Assembly (NCBI GenBank): GCA_021822385.1 | Contig: JAKARC010000006.1 | Coordinates: 1 to 64,000 of the forward strand | Origin: Pseudomonadota bacterium | GTDB lineage: Bacteria > Pseudomonadota > Gammaproteobacteria > Steroidobacterales > Steroidobacteraceae | DNA: 64,000 bases | Direction of reading: 5' to 3' | In this document: in pieces, positions 1 through 10,300 of the stretch | How positions within the stretch are numbered: position 1 is the first letter of the stretch | How the letters are laid out: the number at the start of each line of letters is the position of its first letter | Translations under genes and position numbers: made by a program | The notes under the pieces: generated by a model | Databases searched by the model: none | Told to the model about the DNA's origin: nothing | The model's input: the letters and a program-made list of their open reading frames with translations, nothing else

Positions 1-94
1 GCGACGCGCAGAAGAACGACGTAGAGACGGGGAAATCGGAAGAAGACGCGGGCGGACCCAGCACCCGCAGTCGCCTCAAAACCGCGCCCAATCC

Positions 95-538
95 CCAAAA
101 TCACGCGGTTCCTGGCCACCGTTCACAAAAGTCTTGATCTTCAGATTTTGCTTCAGCGCTTTGAGAAAATTTCGACGGCCCAGCGGTCCTCTTAGATCGC
201 GGCCATGGTTTTGGCGGCGAGTCGGAAATTATTCGTCGACAACAGAAACTCCCGCTTGTGCTCGTCGTCATAAAAGCTAACCAGCCGAAGCGCATGGAGG
301 CAATTCTTCTTTGCCTTGGGAACCACTTAAGCTTTCCCGCCCAGCTGCGCAGCCCTTGCTCGATCTTCCGCGAGATGTGCGCATTACCCAGCTCGCAAAA
401 GAGCATCGAGTCGAGCCGCCGCCATCAGCTCACTCCTCGCGCATGCCGCCGGGCATGGAGCCGACGCACCTCGCTCTCGAATTCCGAGCGCGGAATAAAC
501 TTGAGAATCTGATTGAATAGGCTGCAAAATCGGTGCAC
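95..538 (-). pseudogene. Decayed IS4-type transposase remnant (DUF4372-like N-terminus plus C-terminal fragment)
   Basis: Minus strand reads VHRFCSLFNQILKFIPRSEFESEVRRLHARRHARGVS*WRRLDSMLFCELGNAHISRKIEQGLRSWAGKLKW, then in another frame SFYDDEHKREFLLSTNNFRLAAKTMAAI*EDRWAVEIF and LKALKQNLKIKTFV. These are hallmark IS4-family N- and C-terminal motifs, with in-frame stops, a frameshift and a missing centre. Confidence 0.75.
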
Positions 539-674
539 GCTGAGCCTGTCTTTGTATGCCGAATCGAGGTGTTGCTCGCTCAATCTTACGTGGAGAGGCT
601 CGGCGGCTCTCCAGCTAATTTGGACGAAGATGGTGTAATAGACAGGTCCTGTACAGGTAACGGAAGGAGTTTTA

Positions 675-2327
675 GTGATGGCGATTGACCCACGTGCCGG
701 CCAGCCGGCATCCACGCAGATGCTGGTTGACGTGGCAGAACTCACGACTGCCTATTATCAGCGTAGTCCCGATCCTACAGTCGTGGACCAGCGGGTGCGA
801 TTCGGGACTAGCGGGCACCGCGGCTCGTCACTAGACCTGACGTTTAACGAAGCGCATATTCTCGCAATTACCCAGGCGGTATGTGATTATCGCCGCGCTC
901 ATGCTATTGATGGTCCGGTCTTTCTGGCCAAGGACACGCATGCACTATCAATGCCGGCGGAGCGCACAGCGCTTGAGGTTCTCGCGGGCAATGGAGCCGA
1001 GGCCGTGCTGGCACAGGCGCCGGGCATCACTCCCGTACCGGTCATATCCCGCGCGATTGTTGTGCATAATCGCGGGCGCACCGATCACCTCGCGGACGGA
1101 TTGATCGCCACCCCGTCCCATAACCCGCCGCGTGACGGAGGCTTCAAATATAATCCGCCGCACGGGGGGCCGGCGGGAACAGAAGTGACGGCGTGGATTG
1201 AGCGACGAGCAAACGAGTTACTGATGTCCGATAATCGCGACGTCAAACGCATCGCGTATTCTGCGGCCGTGCATGCGACAACGACACATGTAAGAGACTT
1301 TATAGCGCCCTATGTTGACGAGCTCGGGCTTGTGATCGACATGGAAGCAATTCGAAACGCACATATGACGCTCGGTGTTGATCCACTCGGTGGCGCAGCG
1401 TTGTATTGCTGGGCACCAATTAACGAGCGCTATGGTCTCGACATCGAAATTGTGAATCCAGTGGTAGATCCACAGTTTGCCTTCATGACATTAGATCACG
1501 ACGGACAGATTCGCATGGACTGCTCAAGCCCGTATGCCATGGCGCGACTCGTGCAGCTCAAGGACCGGTTCAGGCTTGCATTTGGTAATGATCCGGATTC
1601 CGATCGCCACGGCATTGTTACGCCATCGCAAGGTCTTATGAGTCCGAATCAGTTTCTGGCGGTTGCCATAGACTATTTGCTAACGCATCGACCGTTGTGG
1701 AGCTCCGGGATGGCCGTGGGCAAAACGGTTGTCAGCAGCAGTCTGATTGATAGGGTCGTGTCCCGACTCGGCCGCGCCATCTATGAGGTTCCGGTCGGGT
1801 TCAAATGGTTTGCACCCGGACTGCTTGCGAGTTCGCTTTGCTTCGGCGGAGAGGAGAGTGCGGGTGCAAGTCTTTTGCAGCGGGATGGACTGCCGTGGAC
1901 GACCGACAAGGATGGGCCGGTGATGGATTTGCTTGCAGCTGAGATTACCGCAACGACGGGTCATGACCCGAGCGAGCATGCGCGGCGACTCGCTGAGCTC
2001 TTGGGAGCGTCGTACTATACACGCATTGACGTTTCAGCCGATGAAAATGTGAGAGCGGCACTTGCAAAACTGACTCCGGCGGCGGTATCGGAGACACAAC
2101 TGGGAGGCGCATCAATTACCGGCAAGTTGACGCATGCGCCCGGTAACGGAGCGGCAATCGGTGGTCTGAAGGTGATCGCGGAAAATTGCTGGTTTGCTGC
2201 ACGCCCATCAGGTACGGAGAATTTGTATAAGATCTATGCGGAAAGTTTCCTGGGTGCTTCCCATCTTGAGAGCGTGGTAGAGGAAGCACAGCAAATCGTT
2301 TCCCGTGCCTTAGCGCGGCTTGCTTGA
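675..2327 (+). CDS. pgm: Phosphoglucomutase, alpha-D-glucose phosphate-specific
   Basis: 550 aa; RFGTSGHRGSSLDLTFNEAHI, TPSHNPPRDGGFKYNPPHGGPA, GNDPDSDRHGIV, ARPSGTENLYKIYAESF motifs. Confidence 0.95.
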   Translation: MMAIDPRAGQPASTQMLVDVAELTTAYYQRSPDPTVVDQRVRFGTSGHRGSSLDLTFNEAHILAITQAVCDYRRAHAIDGPVFLAKDTHALSMPAERTALEVLAGNGAEAVLAQAPGITPVPVISRAIVVHNRGRTDHLADGLIATPSHNPPRDGGFKYNPPHGGPAGTEVTAWIERRANELLMSDNRDVKRIAYSAAVHATTTHVRDFIAPYVDELGLVIDMEAIRNAHMTLGVDPLGGAALYCWAPINERYGLDIEIVNPVVDPQFAFMTLDHDGQIRMDCSSPYAMARLVQLKDRFRLAFGNDPDSDRHGIVTPSQGLMSPNQFLAVAIDYLLTHRPLWSSGMAVGKTVVSSSLIDRVVSRLGRAIYEVPVGFKWFAPGLLASSLCFGGEESAGASLLQRDGLPWTTDKDGPVMDLLAAEITATTGHDPSEHARRLAELLGASYYTRIDVSADENVRAALAKLTPAAVSETQLGGASITGKLTHAPGNGAAIGGLKVIAENCWFAARPSGTENLYKIYAESFLGASHLESVVEEAQQIVSRALARLA

Positions 2328-4391
2328 GTGAACGCCGCTGAAGGCAGCGCGCAGCCGCTTGGCGCGACTTGGTGTGAGCATGAGAAAGCTTGGAACTTTG
2401 CGCTATATTCCGAGCATGCCTGCGCAGTGAGACTGCTGCTCTACGGAGTAAATAATGTCGCCGAACCGATTCTGAGCTACAGTCTAGATCATCTACGCAA
2501 TAAAACGGGCCCGATCTGGCATTGTCGCATTGCTGCTGAATCGGCCCCTGGCGTTCGGTATTACGCGTATTCCATTAGTGGTCCGACTGCCAAAGGTCGG
2601 ACCGATCGTGACAGTTTCGTTCCGAAAAAGCTGCTGCTCGATCCGTATGCGACCGCAATATTATTTCCACCGACATTTGATCGAAAAGCCGCCTGTGGTA
2701 CGGAGTCGAATGCAGGAAAAGCGGCGCTCGGCGTATTGCCGACTGCTGTCAAGGCATACGACTGGGGCGAAGAGCGAAGGCCGCGTCACACTCACGATAC
2801 GGTAATATACGAGCTGCACGTTCGCGGATTCACTCGTAGCGAGAGCTCTGGCGTTGATACTCGTCGGCGCGGAACCTATTTGGGATTGATCGACAAGATC
2901 CCGTACTTAAAACACCTTGGCGTCACTGTGGTGGAGCTGATGCCGGTGTTCCAATTTGATCCACAGGATGGAAACTATTGGGGTTATATGCCGATCAGTT
3001 TTTTTGCGGCACATCGAGGATATAGTGCTGGGGTGCTCGAGGACAGCGCGCGCGAAGAATTTCGAGAGATGGTCAGGGCATTTCATGCGGCGGATATCGA
3101 AGTAATTCTGGATGTCGTATATAACCATACTGCGGAAGGTGATGAATCGGGACCAACCTATAGTTACAAGGGGATAGACAACAGTAACTATTACATATTA
3201 ACCGAAGAATGTGGACATGTTTACGCGGATTTTTCCGGTACCGGCAACACTTTGAAGACCGCAAGCCGCTACGTGCGAAAACTGATTGTCGATAGTCTGC
3301 GGTACTGGGTGCGCGAAATGCACGTCGATGGATTTCGCTTTGATCTTGCCTCGGTGCTGGCGCGCGGTCCCGATGGCGCACTTAATTCCACCGACCCGCC
3401 TATCTTCGGTGACATTCTGTGCGATCCGGAGTTGGCACAGATACGGCTAATTGCCGAACCGTGGGACGCGGCGGGTGCCTATCAGTTAGGTCATCAGTTT
3501 CCGGGCACAGATTGGCTGCAATGGAACGGTAAATTTCGCGATGACATTCGTCGTTTCGTGCGCGGAGACTGCGGCATGATGGGTGCTCTCATGCAGCGCC
3601 TGTATGGCAGCGACGATCTGTTTCCGGATAGCATGAAGTATTCATGTCGTCCGTATCAAAGCGTTAATTTCATCACGTCGCATGACGGCTTCACGCTTTA
3701 TGATCTTGTCTCGTATAACAAAAAGAACAATTTGGCGAATGGTCACGACGATACTGACGGAGCCAGCGAGAATTACAGTTGGAATTGTGGTGTCGAAGGC
3801 GAGGAAGGGGTCTCGCTCGCGATACGAGCGCTGCGATTGCGGCAGGTGAAAAACTTTTGTGCGCTGCTGTTTCTCGCCAATGGAACGCCTATGCTTCGTG
3901 CTGGCGATGAGTTTCTGCAAACACAAGGCGGTAACAACAATCCATATAATCAAGATACGGCGGCAAGTTGGCTGGATTGGAATCTGTTAAGGAAAAATAA
4001 AGACATATTCCGGTTTTTTAGGAGCATGATTCACTTCAGATCCGCGCATCCGACATTGAGCAGAAATAGATTCTGGCGAGAGGATGTGCGCTGGTATGGA
4101 AGCCGAGGTGCGGTGGACTTGGGGCATGAATCCCGAACTTTGGCGGTGTATATAGATGGGGCTTCGCAGCGGGACGTGAATCTCTACATTATGATTAATG
4201 GGTCCGAGGAGCCGGTGGAATTTGAAAATCAGGTTGCTGACGGGGGTGATTGGCGGCTTATCTTCGACACTGGGCTCAATAGTCCTGAGGACTTTCCAGA
4301 GTCATCTGCGCGCATAATGCTGCAGTCGAAAGTGTATCGCGTGGCGGCTCGCTCGATCGCGATGATAGGTGTGTTCCCACAGGAAATATGA
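2328..4391 (+). CDS. glgX: Glycogen debranching enzyme GlgX (GH13 isoamylase-type)
   Basis: 687 aa; YELHVRGFTR, DVVYNHTAEGDESGPTYSYKGIDN, VDGFRFDLASVL, LIAEPWDAAGAYQLG, NFITSHDGFTLYDLVSYN. GTG start immediately after the pgm stop. Confidence 0.94.
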   Translation: MNAAEGSAQPLGATWCEHEKAWNFALYSEHACAVRLLLYGVNNVAEPILSYSLDHLRNKTGPIWHCRIAAESAPGVRYYAYSISGPTAKGRTDRDSFVPKKLLLDPYATAILFPPTFDRKAACGTESNAGKAALGVLPTAVKAYDWGEERRPRHTHDTVIYELHVRGFTRSESSGVDTRRRGTYLGLIDKIPYLKHLGVTVVELMPVFQFDPQDGNYWGYMPISFFAAHRGYSAGVLEDSAREEFREMVRAFHAADIEVILDVVYNHTAEGDESGPTYSYKGIDNSNYYILTEECGHVYADFSGTGNTLKTASRYVRKLIVDSLRYWVREMHVDGFRFDLASVLARGPDGALNSTDPPIFGDILCDPELAQIRLIAEPWDAAGAYQLGHQFPGTDWLQWNGKFRDDIRRFVRGDCGMMGALMQRLYGSDDLFPDSMKYSCRPYQSVNFITSHDGFTLYDLVSYNKKNNLANGHDDTDGASENYSWNCGVEGEEGVSLAIRALRLRQVKNFCALLFLANGTPMLRAGDEFLQTQGGNNNPYNQDTAASWLDWNLLRKNKDIFRFFRSMIHFRSAHPTLSRNRFWREDVRWYGSRGAVDLGHESRTLAVYIDGASQRDVNLYIMINGSEEPVEFENQVADGGDWRLIFDTGLNSPEDFPESSARIMLQSKVYRVAARSIAMIGVFPQEI

Positions 4392-4786
4392 TGCGGATGA
4401 TGACAAAAGTGCAGCTGTTGTGGGGCGCAACGTCCTTGGAAGGCGCGGGAAACCGGGAGTGCGTGCGAGTGGAGGTCTGGAAGATAAGGGTGGTGTGCGG
4501 CGAAAATGTGCGTAATTACAGGGAACGAGTAACGACAGTGGTCTGCGGGTGAATTGTGGTAGAAATCGGCTCCTCGATGCGTGACGCAGAGCGTCTAAGT
4601 CCAGATACTTTCAATGGCAAAGCGGCTCTCCTTTGCATTCAGGACCTATTGCCGTCGCTCCTGTCGGGGTAACTCCGGGCCAAGTTGGCCCCGGCTCGGA
4701 GCGGTGCGGAGAGGGCGATCGTGCTGCCATTCATTCGCCGCTGGGTATTGTCGCGTGGGTGCGTACGCGGCCAGTGGAAGGGATGT

Positions 4787-5434
4787 TCATCGGGATCCAG
4801 CCTTGCGCAGTGTTAAATTGAAGCGGTAGGCGCCGAAATCCTGGTCGGTGCGCGCAGCGACGGGTGCAATGCCGTGGAAGAGCATTCGGGAAGGGCCGCC
4901 CCATACGAGGACGTCACCGTGTTGCAATTGGATGCGCGCAGGCGGATCGGTGCGGCGAGTGCCGCCAAGTAGGAAGAATGCCGGCAGACCCAGGGAGATC
5001 GAGACAATTGGCGCGGTCAAATCACGTTCGTCACGGTCCTGGTGCAATGCCATACGTGCGCCGGGTCGATAACGATTGAGCAGGCAGGCGTCGGGAGAAA
5101 ATCGTGGAAAGCCGGATAATTCGGCAGCGTCGCGACTGAGAGTTGTAAACAGTTCGGGGAGGTCGGGCCACGGGTTTTGACTGTCGGGATCAATGCGGGT
5201 ATAGCGGTACCCCGAACGGTCCGTGACCCAGCCGAACTCGCCGCAATTCGTCATGGCGACGGACATGTAGGTGCCGCGTGGTGTCATCATATGTCTAAAA
5301 GGTGCTGCGGCCACGACAGCGCGGATAGCGTTTTGTAACTGTGCGGAAAACGGTACGGCAAATCCTCTTAGTAGCATGACGCCCGGCTTGAGAAGCAGGT
5401 GCTCAGGGCGTGGGAATAGTTGCTGTTGCATCAC
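4787..5434 (-). CDS. alkB: Alkylated DNA repair dioxygenase AlkB
   Basis: 215 aa; NRYRPGARMALHQDRDE (HxD), SISLGLPAFFLLGG, HGDVLVWGGPSRMLFHGI. Confidence 0.93.
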   Translation of the reverse strand: MMQQQLFPRPEHLLLKPGVMLLRGFAVPFSAQLQNAIRAVVAAAPFRHMMTPRGTYMSVAMTNCGEFGWVTDRSGYRYTRIDPDSQNPWPDLPELFTTLSRDAAELSGFPRFSPDACLLNRYRPGARMALHQDRDERDLTAPIVSISLGLPAFFLLGGTRRTDPPARIQLQHGDVLVWGGPSRMLFHGIAPVAARTDQDFGAYRFNLTLRKAGSR

Positions 5435-6633
5435 GTGGAGAGCGGCCAGCGTGTCCGGTCGTGGAGGGGGTGAAAAGTCTGAGTGCGTGTATACGCCGAT
5501 AGTAAATGCGGGACGAATCGCTGCGGTACAGGCGTCGAGACGTTGCGGCTAGGGCAACGGTATCATGGCCTCGAATGATTTGCGCGGAGGGTGCAAGTGG
5601 CTTGCTCCGCCGCAGCAGTGAAGGGTCGCTGCTGGCACCATCCACTTCTACGCAGGCTGAGCGAGCAGGCGGTTGCTGAGGCACGCGCGGCCGCGGCGCT
5701 CGTTTGGTTGGCGGGGAGGCGAAACGATGCTTGAACTGCAGCACGCTGTGTCACGGTGCTTGTCGCCTCGGTACCCGGTAACCGTAAGGGCAATTGGGGA
5801 ATGGTGGTGGTTCGATACGGCAGTGAATTCTGGGAGCGGGCTGTGGCGCTATGACTTCCGGTGTGCGCGAGCGGATATCCGATGTATCCGATGAGTTGCG
5901 CGTGCTGGAAGCGGTGCGAGAACCGGCTGGGAGGATGGTCGAGGGTCAGCCCCGCGCCGGCTTCCGCGCGAAGGGAATTCGGCCCCTCGGACAGCGCGCG
6001 GCTGCGGCGCAGTGGACTCGCCGCCCGGTAGGAGGCGTGCATCTTCGGAAGTGCAAAGACCGGCGTGATACTCCCATGCCGTGTTCGAGTTTGGCGCGGA
6101 TCGGGGATCATGGTGGTTCTTGGCTCCGATGGCCTCTGTGTCTTGGGTGGCGCGCGGATAGCGACGGTTCGCGCAATCGCGAGTGCGTGGAGCAACCGAG
6201 CGGACTGCAAGGGTTTGGCCCGCGTCGCAGCGCAATTGAGGGCTGACTCGAGACTGCTGACTGAAATCCCTCAAGGGCGCTTGATGCGGTGTTCACGAAG
6301 GCGATCATGCCCTGTCGCGTGCGGCCGACACAATCGGAGCCCCGCCCAGGGCTTGGGTGAGTGTCCATCCTGCGGACGCACAGATGAATGGAGATCCGCT
6401 ACAGGCTGCAGATTTCCCTTCGGTAACCGATCGGCTGTCTCCGGGGGTGACCCGTAGGCGTTCGATGTCGGCGATGTACGTGCGACGACGTGACCGACGC
6501 CTAGTGTGTTATGAGAATAGACCGAACTCAGATGGGGTGTGTCACCGGCCCTCTCAAAGCAAGGGTTTCCCGCGGGACACGGCACTGAACCCCGACTCCG
6601 GCCGGCCGTCCCGGAAATCCCTGCAGGGCTCGC

Positions 6634-7338
6634 CTAGCCCGGGGTCTGCTGCGGGGTGACCGGCAGCACGAGCGCAATCACGCCGAAGGCTGGGTTATCG
6701 AAGTAATTGCTCTGATAGAAAAAAACCCGCCGCGTCTCGTTCATGACGAAGGTGGTGCGCGGAGGGGCGCCGAGTCCCGCAGGTGGATGCTGCATGGTGT
6801 AATGAATATTCAGTCCGAGATGCAGATACACCCCGCGTTCAAGGTACACCATGCCGTGCAGGCCAGGGATATGGATGCCGAGCTGGCTCAGGTTGAATCC
6901 CGCATGCGTGCCCCAGTCGCTCGCCGTCTGGATCCACGCTGCCTGCACGACCGGATGATAGTCCTCGCTATTGCGCAGTTTCGTCCATACCGGGTCGAGC
7001 TTGTACACCGAGGGTGGCTCGATGCGCACCAGATGGCCAACGCCGGTACCGGTCTGGGCTTCGCCGCCGCTTACGGTGGGAGCCATGTTGAGCTCTGCAT
7101 TCCAGTCCTCAGGGCTGCCGAGGGCAACCAGAGCGCGGAACACGATGATCTCGACGTAATATTCGCCTTGGTAGCCGACCGGCGCGGAGGCGGCGGGCGC
7201 GGCGGCAGTCGATCCGGCCGCGTGGGCATTGATTGGCGTCTTTGCCTGCGATCCGGGTGTGGCGCAGGCGACCGTCGGCAAGGCGAAGGCGAAGGTCGCC
7301 ACGAGAGCGAGCAGCGCCGTTGTGAGCCGGTGCATCAT
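6634..7338 (-). CDS. CsiV family protein (DUF2803-like)
   Basis: Signal peptide, YYVEIIVFRAL N-terminus and C-terminal FNLSQLGIHIPGLHGMVYLERGVYLHLGLNIHY...RRVFFYQSNYFDNPAFGVIALVLPV; adjacent to mfd, as is common for this family. Confidence 0.75.
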   Translation of the reverse strand: MMHRLTTALLALVATFAFALPTVACATPGSQAKTPINAHAAGSTAAAPAASAPVGYQGEYYVEIIVFRALVALGSPEDWNAELNMAPTVSGGEAQTGTGVGHLVRIEPPSVYKLDPVWTKLRNSEDYHPVVQAAWIQTASDWGTHAGFNLSQLGIHIPGLHGMVYLERGVYLHLGLNIHYTMQHPPAGLGAPPRTTFVMNETRRVFFYQSNYFDNPAFGVIALVLPVTPQQTPG

Positions 7339-7358
7339 GGTGGAAAGTTTAATCGAAT

Positions 7359-10300
7359 CTAGCGCGACTCGCCTGCCAGATCCTGCAGGAGCGCGGCGGC
7401 GAACTCGATACGGGCCGCCTCATGGGGCATGGGGCGAGCGATACGCAATTTCATCGCGCCCTCCAGGCGGTAGGTGCGCGGCGCCCGCTGCATCAGCTTG
7501 ATCACCGTGGCCGGAGTGACGGCGGTGCGCTCCTCGAACAGGACCACCCCACCTTGCGGGCCGAGGTCCACACGGCGGATGCCGAGCGCCCGCGCGCTCA
7601 ACTTCAGCTTTGCGATGCGCAGCAGATGCTGGGCCTGCGGTGGCAGCGGGCCGAAGCGATCATAAATTTCAGCGTTCAGGCCGTCCAGGGTGGTGGCATT
7701 CTCGGCTGCCGCAATGCGCTTGTACAAACCGAGCCGCACGTGCACGTCGTCGATGTAGGTTGCAGGCAAAAGCGCCGGCACGCGTAGCTCGACTTCGGTG
7801 GCGGCCGCGAGCGGTCGCTCAAGTTGTGGCTCACGGCCCGCCTTGAGGGCGGTGACCGCCTCGGCGAGCAGATCCAGATAGAGCGCGAGCCCGATTTCCG
7901 ACAGCTGGCCGCTTTGCGCCTCGCCAAGCAGCTCACCGGCGCCGCGGATCTCGAGGTCGTGCGTGGCAAGGGCGAAGCCGGCGCCGAGCTCTTCCATGGC
8001 CTCGATCGCTGCGAGCCGCTTGGCGGCATCGGCATTGAGTGCGCGCCGGGGCGGGGCGATGAGGTAGGCGTAAGCGCGGTGATGCGAGCGCCCGACGCGG
8101 CCGCGCAGCTGGTGTAGCTGCGCAAGTCCCATGTGGTCGGCGCGGTCGATGATGATGGTGTTGGCCGTCGGGACGTCAATGCCGCTTTCGATGATGGTCG
8201 TGCACAGCAGTAGATCGAAGCGACGATGGTAGAAATCGACCATCAATTGCTCCAGATCGCGCTCGCGCATCTGGCCGTGCCCGATGCGTACGCTCGCCTC
8301 GGGCACGAGCGCGGCGATATCGGCGGCGACCTTTTCGATGGTGCGGATCTCGTTGTGGACGAAGTAGATCTGCCCGCCGCGGCGCAGCTCGCGCAGCACC
8401 GCCTCGCGCAGCGTCGGACCGTGCCATTCGATGACGAAGGTCTTGATCGCCAGGCGTTGCGCCGGCGGCGTTGTGATCAGCGACAGGTCGCGCAGACCGC
8501 CGAGGGCCATGTTGAGCGTGCGTGGAATCGGAGTGGCCGTGAGCGTCAGCACGTGCACGTTGGCGCGCAAAGCCTGCAGGCGCTCCTTGTCGCGCACCCC
8601 GAATCGGTGCTCTTCATCAACGATGAGCAGGCCCAGATCCTTGAAACGCGCGTGTGCGTGCAGCAGCCGATGCGTGGCAATGACGATGTCCACGGTTCCG
8701 CGCTCAAGGCCCTCGATCGTTGCGCGGGTCTCCTGCGCGCTGCCGAAGCGTGACAGACCGGCGATGCGCACCGGCCAGTCCGCAAAACGGTCGCGGAAGT
8801 TGGTCAAGTGCTGCTGCGCGAGCAGTGTGGTGGGGGCGAGCACCGCCACCTGCTTGCCCGAGTTCACTGCGGCGAAGGCTGCGCGCATGGCGACCTCGGT
8901 CTTGCCGAAGCCGACATCCCCGCACACGATACGGTCCATGGCGCGCTCGCTGTCGAGGTCGGCAAGTACCTGCGCGATCGCCTGGGACTGGTCCGCAGTC
9001 TCCTCGAACGGGAAGGCAGCGACGAAGGTGCGGTACTCGGCTGGATCGACGCTGAGCTTCAGACCCCGATGCGCCTTGCGCCGCGCGTACAGGTCAAGCA
9101 GTTCCACGGCGATGTCGCGGATCTGCTCCGCGGCCCGCTTGCGCGCCCGGGTCCATTGGTCGGTGCCGAGCTTGTGCAGCGGGGCGCTTTCACTCGGCGC
9201 ACCGGTATACCGGGTGACCAGGTGCAGCGATTGCACCGGGACGTAGATCCGATCACCGCCCTGGTACTCCAGCACGAGGAACTCGCCGGCCTCGCCAGCG
9301 ACTTGCATCGGTTGCAGGCCGACGTAACGGCCGACGCCGTACTGTTCGTGGACCACCGGCGCGCCCGGATTCAGATCCTGCAGGTCGCGTACGATGGCTT
9401 CCGGGTCGGCTGTGGCGCGTGCGCGGCGCCGCTGCTGCGGCGCGCGCGGACCGGACAGCTGCACCTCGGCGATGACCGCGAGTGGCGGATCGATAACCCA
9501 CAGTCCTTGCAGATCCGGGGCGACGGTCAGTGCGAGCGGGCCGCGCGCGGCGAGGAAGGCATCCCAATCGGCAACCGGTTCAACGGGATGTCCCAGTGCG
9601 CGTAGCTGCTCCTGCAGGACCTCGCGTCGACCGGGGGAGTCGGCCGCGATGAGGGCCCGGCCACTGAGCTTGCCGAGAAACGCATCGAGGCGCGCCAGCG
9701 GTTGCGCGGCGCGGGCATCGATGCGCAACTCCTCCGGTTCCCGCGTCGGGAACACGCGCGCCTGGGGATCGGGTGGCGCGGCAGCGCTCGTGAGCGTGAT
9801 GGAGGCAAATCGCTCCAGTTCGCCGGCAAGTGCAGCCGGCGTCAAGAACAGCTCCGCCGGCGCAAGTACCGGGCGCTCGATGTCGTGGCGCCGTTCTTCG
9901 TAGCGTGACTCGATTTCCTGCCAGGCATGGTCGAGCGTCGCGGTGAGCGCTGCATCGCGTACGATGACGGCATTTGCCGGCAGGTAGTCGAACAAGGTCG
10001 CGGTCTGCTCGAAGAACAAGGGCAGGTAGAACTCCACTCCCGCGGGAGCGAGTCCGGCCGAGAGGCTCCGATACAGGCTCGCGCGGGTCGGGTCGCCCTC
10101 GAAGCGGGTCCGAAAGCGCCGGCGGAATTCTTTCACGGCCTCGGCATCGAGCGGCAGCTCGCGCGCGGGCAGAAGTTGCACGCGCTCAAGGGTCTGCGCC
10201 GATCGCTGCGTTTCCGGATCGAAGCTGCGGATGGTCTCGATCTGCTCATCGAACAGGTCGACGCGCAAGGGCTCGGGAGCGCCCATCGGATAGACGTCGA

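Noticed and set aside
5563-6585. Possible rnpB/tmRNA/group II intron in the gene-less region
   Set aside because: Could not find the conserved P4 or GAGGAAAGUCC (RNase P), tmRNA ends, or a domain V-type hairpin by eye.
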